A program made the position numbers and the translations under genes. A DNA stretch of 64,000 nt from Myotis daubentonii (lineage: Eukaryota; Chordata; Mammalia; Chiroptera; Vespertilionidae): positions 92,537,059 through 92,601,058 of the forward strand of contig NC_081841.1 of assembly GCF_963259705.1 (NCBI RefSeq). The letters are read 5' to 3'. Under the pieces are notes generated by a model, which worked only from the letters and a program-made list of their open reading frames with translations, did no database searches and was not told the DNA's origin. Positions 22,919 through 33,439 of the stretch are shown here, one piece after another; position 1 is the first letter of the stretch, and each line of letters begins with the position of its first letter.

Positions 22919-24640
22919 TTTTTTGCCTATTGCAGCTCTGGACTGGAGCTTAGGCTCACCAAACTGCCTGGTCAGTATGGATCTCCCTAAGTCATGCGAT
23001 TGCACATAATTTCCCAACCAAATGTAACAAAACTCCAGCTCATCCAAAACGAGATTTTCTATAATGTGCATGATCCCATTTGTTTAGAGGCCTTTCGATT
23101 TTGTTACCCCTGAAAGAAGGGAATCCATTTGAGAGACTTGCTTAGTTTTCTAGAAAGAATCAGATGACAGCTATGATATTTCTAAGGGTGCCAGAAAAAA
23201 AAGGACTTTACTGTTCCAACTTAGCTTTTCCCAGTGGGAACAGTCTGATCTGAAATAGGGTCACACGTTTTAGAGGTGTGTGTGTGGGGGGTGGGTGGGT
23301 GTGTGTGGGTGTGTGTGTGTGTGTGGAGGGCAGTGGCTAGAAAAATTTAATTACAAGTAAGAAAGAAGAGTAAGTAAGAAGGCAAAGGGACATATCACAT
23401 ACAGACATATTTCCAGGTGGAGGTGGGAAAGTTAAACCTTTGAGGAAACAAGCTCCTCCGCCTTCCCTCTCCTTTTGCTCAGAGACCTACAGGTAATAGC
23501 GTGGCCCCAGTGCTACAGCAAATCTAAATATCACTGGCTCCTTGACACCGTTCACACTGGCTGGCCTTAAATATGGTTCATCCAATTTTACTTCTCAACT
23601 AGTCAGTTTATAAGCCGCAGACATCCATGGGTTTATACGATTTACTACTTAAGTCAAAAGAAGTTGGCATTTTATTCTAAACTTCAAGTATTAAAATGCT
23701 AAAATTTGGGCTTAGAAATATAAAATATAGCTTTCCAGCACAATTATGATTCAATACTGCAGAACAACAGAAGTTGGGGAAATCATATTTGTCCTCTGCA
23801 TAGTTTCAAATCTACTTTGGGCCAGATCTGTTTCCAGCACAACAAGCTAGACTTTTTTTTTAGCAAATGCAAATTTCGTGTTAGCAGGTTAGAGACAAAA
23901 TAATGGGAATGACCACTAATCACACAGCCTAGCGGTGTGTTCAGATCCAAGTGCGAACGAAGCTGCCCAAACAATTAGTTCCCCTGAGATCTGCGTTCAG
24001 ATGAAAAATCTAAATAATCCTGAAATAAATAATTTCTGGACCGAATGCCAAGCTGACGCCCTTAATGAAAATGCCAGGCGTATGAACTCCATGCCGAGTG
24101 GTACTAAAGTGACCACAAAAACACTTAGGGGCATGGTGATAATGCCACAGGGGCTGGGTGTTTGCTTCTAAAAGCCCTCTCCCCCCCAGTTCCCTTCCAG
24201 GCCCTTCTTTATCATCCATGTGACACATTAAAAGGAAATTCTAATGTTACACAGATGCATTAAGTCACACAAGTGGTTTGGTGCATTTTGCTGGGACCTC
24301 AGAGCCTTACACCACAAAGGTGTCCAGACGAAGTGCAGGCAGGCCAGTCGATAGCGGCCGAAGCTGTGCTCTGAGCACACATTACACAGGAGTGCAGCTA
24401 CCTAGCCTGAGCCATTAGGCAGCATTAGCCAGCGTCACCAGCACTCCTGATTAATAATTGAGCTCGATCCATACAGGCAAGCTCAGGCTGGCCTGCAAGA
24501 AGCCTTCTAGTGTGCATTAGAAAGGAGCGTCTCTAGGGGCCTCGGAGCACTCTGTCCATTTAACAAGTCAATCCATAAACTACAGTCAACTCTTGATTAT
24601 TAGAAACTGAAGATCCACTTTTCAATGTTCCTCTGCTTTC
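22919..24640. other. repeat-poor sequence, candidate regulatory DNA
   Basis: Apart from the TG/G-rich run at 23276-23326 no repeat is recognised. 23860-24560 carries many homeodomain-like ATTA/TAAT cores and balanced composition, which is why it is raised as a candidate conserved element. No gene. Confidence 0.3.
23276..23326. repeat. (TG)n/G-rich simple repeat
   Basis: GT dinucleotides interspersed with G runs, including GGGGGGTGGGTGGG. Confidence 0.9.
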
Positions 24641-24689
24641 TTGATCAGCTTTTTTGCTCATGGTGCCTTCCCTGTGGCCACATACAAGG

Positions 24690-25095
24690 TTATTACTCCC
24701 TCCATAGTGGGTGGGTGCTCTGATCCATCACCCAGACCCCCTCCAGGACTGCAGAACTCATCCCCCAGCTGCTGGGAGTGCCCCCAGCCATCTGGCCTCT
24801 TTGGGAATTGCCTCAGTGAAGAGAGTTGCCCCAACCAAGGTCATGTTCCTTCCCAGGGCAGGCTCATCTAAAGACAGGTCAATAAGAGTGTCAGAAGACC
24901 TTGGTCCCCGTACCCCAACTCAGGACGACTCTGAAGAACCATCCCATCAGCACTCCCTGCAGGGATTACTGGGCCTTTGTTGTGATATGTTGCAGCCCAA
25001 CTTCTTCATCCCCGCTTTCTTTTCCCCTGAAGTATCACACCAAGGGCCACACCCTCACAATCTTCTTGTGTCTCTTCTCCATCATTGAGCTGTTT
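24690..25095 (+). repeat. ancient repeat, family not assigned
   Basis: CCCAGCTGCTGGGAGTGCC, TTGCCCCAACCAAGG, GGGCCTTTGTTGTGATATG and GCAGCCCAACTTC resemble an old repeat seen in many mammals. The 125-codon frame on it is not a gene. Confidence 0.4.
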
Positions 25096-25104
25096 CCCAG
25101 GGCA

Positions 25105-25215
25105 CTCAACTGGGAACTGGAAAGAAATATCTACACCTTACCGGCTATCTCAAAGGCTGTTGTGAGGGTCAAATAAGATCGAAAGTCCCTTATAAACTGT
25201 AAAGCATAGAAAAGG
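25105..25215 (+). repeat. MIR SINE 3' part
   Basis: GGCTGTTGTGAGGGTCAAATAAGAT then CTTATAAACTGTAAAGCATAG follows the MIR 3' region. Confidence 0.65.
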
Positions 25216-26758
25216 AACACTGATTACATTTCCCATCTAACTAAGAACCATTGAACAATGTGAACTATTAAATAATACTGAAACTGCATACCTTTACTAT
25301 ATGATATCACTTAAATTTGCATTCATTAATGACGTCTTCCACTCATTCAAATTTGAGGAGTGTTGCTGGGTTTTGCAGTGTGTGTGTGTGTGTGTGCACG
25401 CACACACTTAAAACACCGTTCCTCAAAAAGTATGGAAATAGTTTGGCATTTGCAAGTTGGCCAAATAGCATTGCTGAGACAGATATTCTTGTTGTCATCT
25501 ACATTTGTAAACCAGCACACAAAGTCTTGGAGTAGTATAGAGACATGCTGTGGGCCCACAAACCCAAATTCTGCAAATCCAAGGTGCTACCCTAGAGCTT
25601 TCAGCTAGTAATCCACTTAGGAATATCACTTTCTCAGCAAACCATATGATAGAAAATACACACTGTTTGAACTTAACAAAGTAGAAGGAAATGGCCCAGG
25701 CAGAAGGAGACCAATGTTCAGAGGTGACCGCTTCTCTAGCCATCATATTGTCCACCAGGCCACTGTCCGCCGCTGTGTGCCTGAGCTGCCTGAGCAGCAA
25801 TGGAGTGTGAACCAGGCAGGAGAGAATCAGAGCCAAAGGAAAACACTCGGGTCCTCAACTCCAGCTGTTTATTTCCCCCCTTTCATTTGAATGGCAACTT
25901 CTTTAACTGCAAAATGGAAAAACTTTATCAAGATATCTTTGTGATTTTTTTTGCTTAATTAAAAGGGAGTGGTCACAAATCTTTAGTACCAATTAAAAGA
26001 GATATCTCATTTGGGCTAACACATACCTGCCCTATAGCACAGGTGTTCCTACATGTTTATGGACAGGTAGATGAGTAGAGGTCAAAGTGTGTGAGGACAG
26101 ATAGATGAATAGGTATCTGTGTGCATGTGTCTTTGTGTGTGTACACACATACATGTATGACCTGGGACTGGGAATAGCATTTTCCTAGAAATATAGATAT
26201 TAGAACCCTAAAATAAATGATGTATGGGCATGTAATAGCTTATACAAGGGATAAAATATACCTGGCATATAATTTCCCATTCTAGAGACCTTTCCACCAG
26301 CACTTACTTTTACAGAGTCATATTTCTCTATCTTCAAGTTAAGTGTATGGTCCCCTTTCACTTTTGAAAGGTATGATATTGAAGTAAATGCCAGTAAAAT
26401 AAGTTTTAAGGCTCTCACGAAATAACAGAATGTGTACAACCATCAGTTCAAAAGGTGATGCTCTAACAAGTCAAACCTCAGATGGTCTAAGAAGATGAAC
26501 AACAATTTTCCAACAAAATTAACTGACAACATCCGACCTCTGAAGGAAGCAGGTGAAAAATACACCAATCCAGTCTCAAGAAGAATGAATGAAGAAATGT
26601 ATTTTTTGGCACTGTCCAAGCTTTAGGTCTTGGGAGAAAACTCAATTATCAATGAATTATTTTAATTGAAATTATGATCTCTGTAAAAGTAAACCACAGT
26701 AAGATTATTCCCTAAAGATAGAATACCTATCCTCACCTGAGGATATGTTTCCATTGCA
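25216..26758. other. unassigned sequence with a (TG)n run
   Basis: Microsatellite GT at 25379-25407. Otherwise no gene or transposon recognised. Confidence 0.3.
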
Positions 26759-26930
26759 ATTTTTTTGAAAGAGAAGAAAGGAAAGAGAGAGATACTGAGA
26801 GAGAGAAACATTGATGTGAGACAGGCACATTGATCAGATTCCTTCAGTACATGTCCTGACTGGGGTTTGAACCCGCAACCTTTTGGAGTACAGAATAATG
26901 CCCCAACCAACTGAGCCACCTGGCTATGGC
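26759..26930 (-). mobile_element. VES SINE, reverse, older copy
   Basis: GAGAGAGAAACATTGATGTGAGAC, CCTGACTGGGGTTTGAACCCGCAACC and the head CCAACCAACTGAGCCACCTGGC identify a reversed VES of a different subfamily. No clean target duplication seen. Confidence 0.85.
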
Positions 26931-27207
26931 AAGAACCACAGTTTTTGTTGAGAATATCAACTACTATGTTTACTGAATTAGGGAATTTAACCTAATACAA
27001 TGAGGGTTAAATATCAGTCCAACAAGAGAAGTTGGGGCTTGCTGTAACAGACTGAGACATTCAGAATTCTCATTCACAAAGTAATTGTATAATTTATGTG
27101 AATGGTGAAATTACACTTAATATAAAATTATCAGATATGAAGAAAATACATTTAAATGAAACATGGTTATCCTCATTACTTATACAAGACTTTGTCTTTT
27201 TTAAAAT

Positions 27208-27234
27208 ATAATTTTTTATCAATTTCAGAGAGGA

Positions 27235-27282
<48 letters not shown>

Positions 27283-27417
27283 CAATGATGACAGAGAATC
27301 ATCTATTGACTTCCTCCTGCATGTCTCCTACTAGGGATATGCCCTGGCGGGGGATCAAACAGTGACCTCCTGGTTCATAGGTTGATGCTCAACCACTGAG
27401 CCACACTGGCCTGGCTA
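27208..27417 (-). mobile_element. VES SINE, reverse, with expanded (GA)n
   Basis: Reversed VES with its CT-rich part grown into an uninterrupted GA tract (27239-27279). Head CAACCACTGAGCCACACTGGCC at right. TCTTTTTTAAAAT and TCTTTTTAAAAT flank it as a target duplication differing by one T. Confidence 0.9.
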
Positions 27418-29328
27418 TCTTTTTAAAATCATCTTTAATAATTTTGCCTTCAGGTCACTAAGTAGGTTTGACCTACAGAAATGTTGTTCTTTAGTTTTGA
27501 TCACTAGAATTTAAGGCTTCCCAATATCAGACCATAAAGTCATTTAATGAATTTCTCTTTTTATAAAACCCGAGATAACAAAGAACCTATCACACTAGAC
27601 ACCAGCAAATTTCCTAGATAATTTACTGCTGAGTCCAACAACCATTCCCATCACAACTTGGCTGACCACCTGAGCACAATAATAAGACAATTTATATGAC
27701 TTCTTAAAAACATCACAACATTAAATCGCATTAGCTGATGAGCCGTTATTTCAGTCATTATAATAACCATGGATAATTACTGAGTGACTTAAAACTAATT
27801 GTGCAATAGATAAAGCATTGCATTAATTGTGCAACAGATAAGCCAGTGTCTCAAATCTCCCTCATGCCATCCTGTTTCCTAATCATACATCTTAAAACTA
27901 GAGTCTCGAAATTGTCCCTACCAAACTTTCCACCTTCAGGCAGGTAAAACATTCTCATTCTCATTTTACCCATCATATGCTTGCTGCAAACTCTTTCCCA
28001 TTATAATTAAAGTCAAGTATATGACTTTCATGCTAAGCAACCACTTTTTGCCCATCCAGTGGGTGTCCCTTTATTGTACCATTTGGAATTCCTGCAGTGG
28101 ACATTTTTCTTCCAATGCACTAATCATTGTGTTATAAAGTTTAATTACTTTATTTTGTGAGTTATCAATATTGTGATTAAATGATGTTTAAAGTACTCAT
28201 CTTTATCCATTAAGCATCATTTTCTAAATGACAACAAAGGTGGTCTTCATCCTCTTGAAACTTAAAAGAAAGCCATCCCATCTTAACTAGAAATGTCCTT
28301 TAAGAATAAGCCAATATCCTGTAACCTTTCAAAAACTGAGCCGGGCATCTCTTTTAGAACTGACATATACACAACTTTCTCTAAGATCAAAAACCATTTT
28401 GCTTGTTAATGAGAGAGAACATTTGGTGGAGTGAATCTTAGTCTCAGAGAGATTCTCTTTGAAATTCATATAAAACAAAATCACTTCCTTTCCAACACAG
28501 TGAGATAATGATATTTCTTGAAATGCAAAAAAAGAGTCACTGTAGAAATAATTAAACTACCTTGGATTTACAAATTTTCTTAACTCAATATACTGAGAAA
28601 TAGTATTTTTAATAGAAGTTGGATTTGGCTCTGAGCTCAAAACATAATTATCCTAAGTTTAAGCCTCTGCTCATTGATCATCCTCTGATTTAAATTCTGA
28701 AAAAAATAAATTTCAACTGGAATTACTTTCTCTGGAAACAATCCTAAAATGCATTTAATGCTCAGCACCAGAAACAACATTGAGAATGGTATCTGTAACA
28801 GCTAGCATGAAGATAACACATAAAATCTATTTTCAAAAATCACTAATACGTTTGAGAATTCAATCTAGCCCCTTAATGCTATTCTCTAGAAATATATTTC
28901 ATGAACCAGAGTCTAACAGACACTCAACTCCTTACTTAAATACAATTAAATTCTTTAATAAAAGCAGATACAAGTCTTCCTGCTATTTAAATTATGGCTA
29001 CTTTATCAAGCAGTTTTAAGAAAGAATGGACCACAGTAGAGATATTATAACTTATAAATTTTTATAAGCATCTTCTTAGTATGTGCTAGTCAAAAAAAGA
29101 CTGTATTGAGTCATGAATACTTGTGAGGGTCATTTTATTTTTAGCAAAGAAAGTTAAGAATAGGTTTTTATATTTACATAATGTCTCTCAGACAGGCATA
29201 TGAGAAAACTCTGCAAACATCTTGCCTTATTTCTAAATATTCACAGGTGGAAAGAAAAAAATCAAATCACACAATATTGTGCATATGGGGGAAATGAGGC
29301 AATCAGAAGTGATGTAAATTATTAAAGA
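27418..29328. other. AT-rich, transposon-free sequence
   Basis: About 1.9 kb with no recognised repeat. 27720-27860 has a duplicated GATA-containing block. No coding frame is convincing. Confidence 0.35.
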
Positions 29329-29967
29329 CTAGGGGCCCGGTGCACGAAATTCGTGCACTGGGTGTGTGTGGGGGGGGGGAGTGTCCCTCAGCCCAGCCTG
29401 CCCCCTCTCACATACTGGGAGCCCTCAGGCGTTGACCCCCATCACCCTCCAATCGCAGGATCGGCCCCTTGCCCAGGCCTGATGCCTCTGGCCTAGGCGT
29501 TCGGCCCGGGCAGCGGGGACCCGCAGCTGCAGCGGCCCCACGATCGTGGGCTTCACTTTAGGCCCAAGCAAGGGACCCCTAGCTCCTGGGACTGCCAGCT
29601 TTGACCGTGCCCAGCTCCCATCGCTGGCTCCACCCCTACTTCCTGCTATCACTGGCCAGGGCGGAAAAGGCACCTGATTCTCCAATCATGGCTGGGGGGC
29701 AGGGCAAAGGTGGCCCCAGGGCCGCCTTTGCCCTGCCCCCCAGCTCTTAGCTCCCCCCTGGGTTTCCGATCACTGTCAGTGGCAGGGGGCTTCTTCCTGC
29801 TTTCCCTTTCGCCTCCCTGCATTGTGCCTACATATGCAAATTAACCGCCATCTTGTTGGCAGTTAACTGCCATCTCAGTTGGCAGTTAATTTGCATATAG
29901 CCCTGATTAGCCAATGAAAAGGGTAGCTCGTACGCCAATTACCATTTTTCTCTTTTATTAGTGTTGA
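29329..29967 (-). mobile_element. HeliBat-type Helitron, reverse, well preserved
   Basis: CTAG then GGGCCCGGTGCACGAAATTC, giving the perfect terminal hairpin GTGCACGAAATTCGTGCAC, and an end ...TTTTATTAGTGTTGA (complement of TC). 639 bp, GC-rich interior, no Rep/helicase frame. The intact hairpin suggests a younger copy. Confidence 0.93.
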
Positions 29968-30224
29968 TGGTTTCTGTTTCCTCAACTTATTGCAAGAAAT
30001 TTGGGCTTGGAGATGTATAATAGTGATATATGTCAGGGCAAGGGCGAAACAAACTAGAAATAGTGGCTCAGCGTTCTGTGAGGCAGCTGCATGCCTGGTA
30101 TTAGATAAGGGGTGTACTGAAGTTTCCTGATGAAAACATCTGCCCAAAGTCTTCACGTTTCCCCATTATATAGTTAATCTTTGAGTTAAGCATCTGACCT
30201 ACCCTGGAGTCTTCTTTTTCTAAA
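29968..30224. other. unassigned sequence
   Basis: No feature recognised. Confidence 0.3.
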
Positions 30225-30725
30225 TAATCTTTTATTTTTTTAATTACAGTTGACGTACAATATTATATTAGTTTTAGGCATATGTACAATAGAATATGAC
30301 TCAGGCTTTAAAAAGCATGAAAACTTGCCATCTGCAACAACAAGGATGGATCTAGTTCTAGAGGGTGTTGCTGCTAAGTGGAATAAGTCAGGCGGAAAAA
30401 GACAAATGCCATGATTGTCCTTATATGTGGAATCCAAAAGCCAAAATAAACAAACAAAACAAAAACAAGCTCATAGATACAGAGAACATTTTGATGGTTG
30501 CAGGTGGGAGAGAGGTTGGGATGGTGAAAAGGGGGAAGGAAGTACGAATTGATAGTTACAGAATAGTCATGGGGATGTAAAGTGCAGCACAGGGGATAGA
30601 ATATGGTCAATAATATTGTAATAGCTATGTATGGTGTCAGACTGGTGATAGATTTATCGGGGTGATCATCATTTTAAATTATATAAATGTCTGATCACTA
30701 TGCTGTACACCTAGAGTCTCCCATT
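30225..30725 (+). mobile_element. L1 3' end, with its terminal part inverted at the left
   Basis: 30290-30725 is sense L1 3' sequence (GGAATAAGTCAGGCGGAAAAAGAC ... GATCACTATGCTGTACACC). 30225-30289 is the antisense of the last L1 bases (TTAATTACAGTTGACGTAC). Either two fragments lie side by side or one copy was rearranged. Confidence 0.75.
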
Positions 30726-30767
30726 AAAGTGTGGCTTCTCCTCTGAGGAGGAGTTAGCAGAGGCTTC

Positions 30768-30976
30768 CAGCCTGGTGCCTCAGAGGTTGAGCATCGATCG
30801 ACCCGTGCACCAAGAGGTCACTGGTTGGATTCCCGGTCAGGGCACATGCCCAGATTGTGGGCTCGATCTCCAGTAGGAAGCGACTGATCAATGATTCTCT
30901 CTCATCATTGATGTTTCTGTCTCTCTCCCCCTCTCCCTTCCTCTATCTGAAATCAATCAAAATAAAAAGTAAAAAC
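30768..30976 (+). mobile_element. VES SINE, forward
   Basis: Head CCTGGTGCCTCAGAGGTTGAGC, B box GGTTGGATTCCCGG, CTCTCTCATCATTGATG, CTCTCCCCCTCTCCC and an AATCAATCAAAATAAAAAG tail. Confidence 0.9.
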
Positions 30977-31044
30977 GAATATCCCAGAGGCCTAATTGTC
31001 CTGTTCCTCCTTTCATTATTATAATTAATAATATATCTACTAAT

Positions 31045-31180
31045 ATCTCATATTTGTAGAACGCATTAGAATTTCCCAAACATGTTAACCTATATTATCT
31101 CATTTAGTCCACACAACCCTATGTGGTATTACGTTTCCATTTTAGAAATGAGCAATTAAGGCTCAAAGAGCCTTCGCCCC
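31045..31180 (+). repeat. MIR SINE
   Basis: TATTATCTCATTTAGTCCACACAACCCTATG then CATTTTAGAAATGAGCAATTAAGGC is clear MIR. Confidence 0.8.
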
Positions 31181-31299
31181 TACACAAAACCCACTGATTT
31201 TTCTTTAACAAGTGACATTACTCATTCTAGCATTTCATCAATTCAGTAAACACTCAGAGTTCGTACCATGAAATCATCAATAAGCCTAGACCTGCTCCC

Positions 31300-31445
31300 T
31301 CCTCCCAGCAACCTTTGGCAGGTTCCTTGAACTATAGAACAAAGACAGCAATATCAGGCCTACCTAATTCGCCAAGTTGAATAAAGCAATATAATTAATG
31401 TGGAAGTGATGTGAAAACTGCAAGGAGAGCTATACACACTGGAAG
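31300..31445 (+). repeat. MIR SINE 3' part
   Basis: GGCAGGTTCCTTGAACTATAGAAC ... GGCCTACCTAATTCGCCAAG ... GTGATGTGAAAACTGCAAGGAGAGC follows the MIR 3' region, worn. Confidence 0.55.
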
Positions 31446-32984
31446 TGTTGCTATTAGCAGCTCAGCGGGAATGAGCATCAGATTGCCTTTAACTTGATAA
31501 AAGCCAAGGGCTGTGAAGGTACTGAATGTCTGGTAATAGGAGGAGTGCTATTAAGGAGCAAGGGAGGGAGCAGCAAGACCAAACCTCTTTCCTTCTGGCA
31601 GATTAAATCTGAGGTCCTGGGTAAGTGATCTCTGGATGCTAAAGAGCATGAAGATGTAGAGCTGCAAAGCATGTTCCCACAAAGCCTGCATTAAGGGTAG
31701 GACCGAGCAAAAGCACGGTGAGATAAAAAGATGGTTAAAAGCAGATCTAAAGGTTCTAGCCAGATTTCAGGCCTGAAGGAAACGTCCACATTTTATGGGT
31801 TTACAATTCAAACCCATTATCACATCAAGAAACAAAGGGGGGCCAAACAGCATCACTGTAGTCCATCATTGATTCCAAGATTCCTTTTGGGTGCTTTTCT
31901 TTTTTCCGTTTATATCTCTAAAATCGGGATGAATCAGTGCAAGGGTGGGTCATAACTGCCAATGTTCTCTCTTTAAGGAAACATACATCTTAAAATTGAT
32001 GGTATATTAGGTTCAATTAATTAAATAGGATATTTTCAATTACCACCTACATTTAAGCTGGTTCGAAGAGCTGCTTTCCAGTCGTGCAATGCGAACATGC
32101 TGTCCTACATCTGCAAGCCAGCCTCAGGGTTAGACTTCCCTTCACAGGCAAGTCTGGTGGGGGTCTTGACAAGACTACATTGACTGCTGGAAGCAGCAGC
32201 CAGCTTCCCTACCTATGGCGAAGTGGCTGGGATCAGATCGCAGCAGCTCTCTGTTCTTGACTCCTCTGGTTGGTCTCCCTTAAAACTGACTTGCCTTCTT
32301 TTTTGAAGCTCTGTAAACAATAAAGCTCCCAGTAGTACCCATAGCCTTGCAGCTACCTGGATGGTTCTGCTTCTGTTTCAAGAAAATCATTCCAAGGCTG
32401 AGCTTTGAGACAAACTCTCAGGGTTGTGAATGTCCTGGCTCATTTGCCCACTATCATTGATGTGGCTCTAGCTGTCTCATACCCCTGTTTGTCTAACTCA
32501 GCTTGGCCTATTTTCTGACCAGAACAAAAAGTCATAGACAGCCTGCTTAGCCTCCTGGTCTACTTTCAGTAGTAATTTCTACAGCAAAAACAAGAGTTGT
32601 CTCCAAATCTTACAATTTTAACCCATCACAATGCAACATAATTCTATGATGACACACCAGCCCAACCACCCAATGCACTGGCATATAACAGAAACATATC
32701 ATAAAGCATGTAACCCTGCTTGCTCTGACATAAAAGAGATTGTATAAAATATGATATTCACAAGGAAGGAAAGAGAACTTCTAAATCTCAGGAAGAATCA
32801 AAAGGAAATACACCAAGTCATTTAAAAAAGCCAACAGGAAGAAAGACATGATAACCACACATAGAACTATGTGGGGAAAGTCCATGTAAAGAACAGCTAG
32901 GAATCATTTTGTTTTTCTTCATCAAAAGCACTTCCAACACCATATTGTAACCATCAAGATATTTGATGACAGACTACAGCACTG

Positions 32985-33027
<43 letters not shown>

Positions 33028-33414
33028 TATCCTTCCTGAAAAGCTTAGACTATGAATGAAAAATACAGTTTCAAATAAAAAACAATTTAAGTGAATATAA
33101 TCAATTACTTTACTCCCTTGAGTCTCATTTCTTTTTCCTTTTTCAAAGCTCGGTCCTGATTGCTTTCATAAACCAAATTCCAAAGGCGTCTCCTTGGGAT
33201 CTTACCTGAATCCAGATTGTGAATGTATTGTCAGAATTCAACAGTATTTCTGCATATTTCCTTGTACAGAAGAAATGGAAGTTCAGGAGTTTCAAAGAAA
33301 ATAAAACCTGTATCCATCATGTTATTTAAAGAAACCCTACACGAAAGAGCTCCCAAAAGGCCAGTTAAACATGAGACAAAAAAAAACCCAAAAAGCAGTC
33401 AAGATATCCCTTGA
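31446..33414. other. unassigned sequence with a (CA)n run
   Basis: No transposon recognised except the CA microsatellite at 32986-33025. Lies downstream of the proposed KCNA1 3' end. Confidence 0.35.
32986..33025. repeat. (CA)n microsatellite
   Basis: About 20 uninterrupted AC units. Confidence 0.95.
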
Positions 33415-33433
33415 TAAGATCCATAAAAATTAT

Positions 33434-33439
33434 CTTTAA
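33434..33439 (-). terminator. candidate KCNA1 poly(A) signal ATTAAA
   Basis: Plus-strand TTTAAT reads ATTAAA on the KCNA1 strand. About 40-60 bases further on the minus strand is a U/GU-rich block (plus 33375-33396), the expected downstream element. An AATAAA (plus 34416-34421) also exists but lacks an obvious U-rich follower. Alternative polyadenylation is possible. Confidence 0.35.

Noticed and set aside
29329..29967. Possible captured gene promoter or exon in a GC-rich Helitron
   Set aside because: HeliBat elements are known to capture gene pieces, but I could not identify any source gene here.
32986..33025. CRISPR-like repeat array
   Set aside because: It is a plain CA microsatellite; the genome is mammalian.
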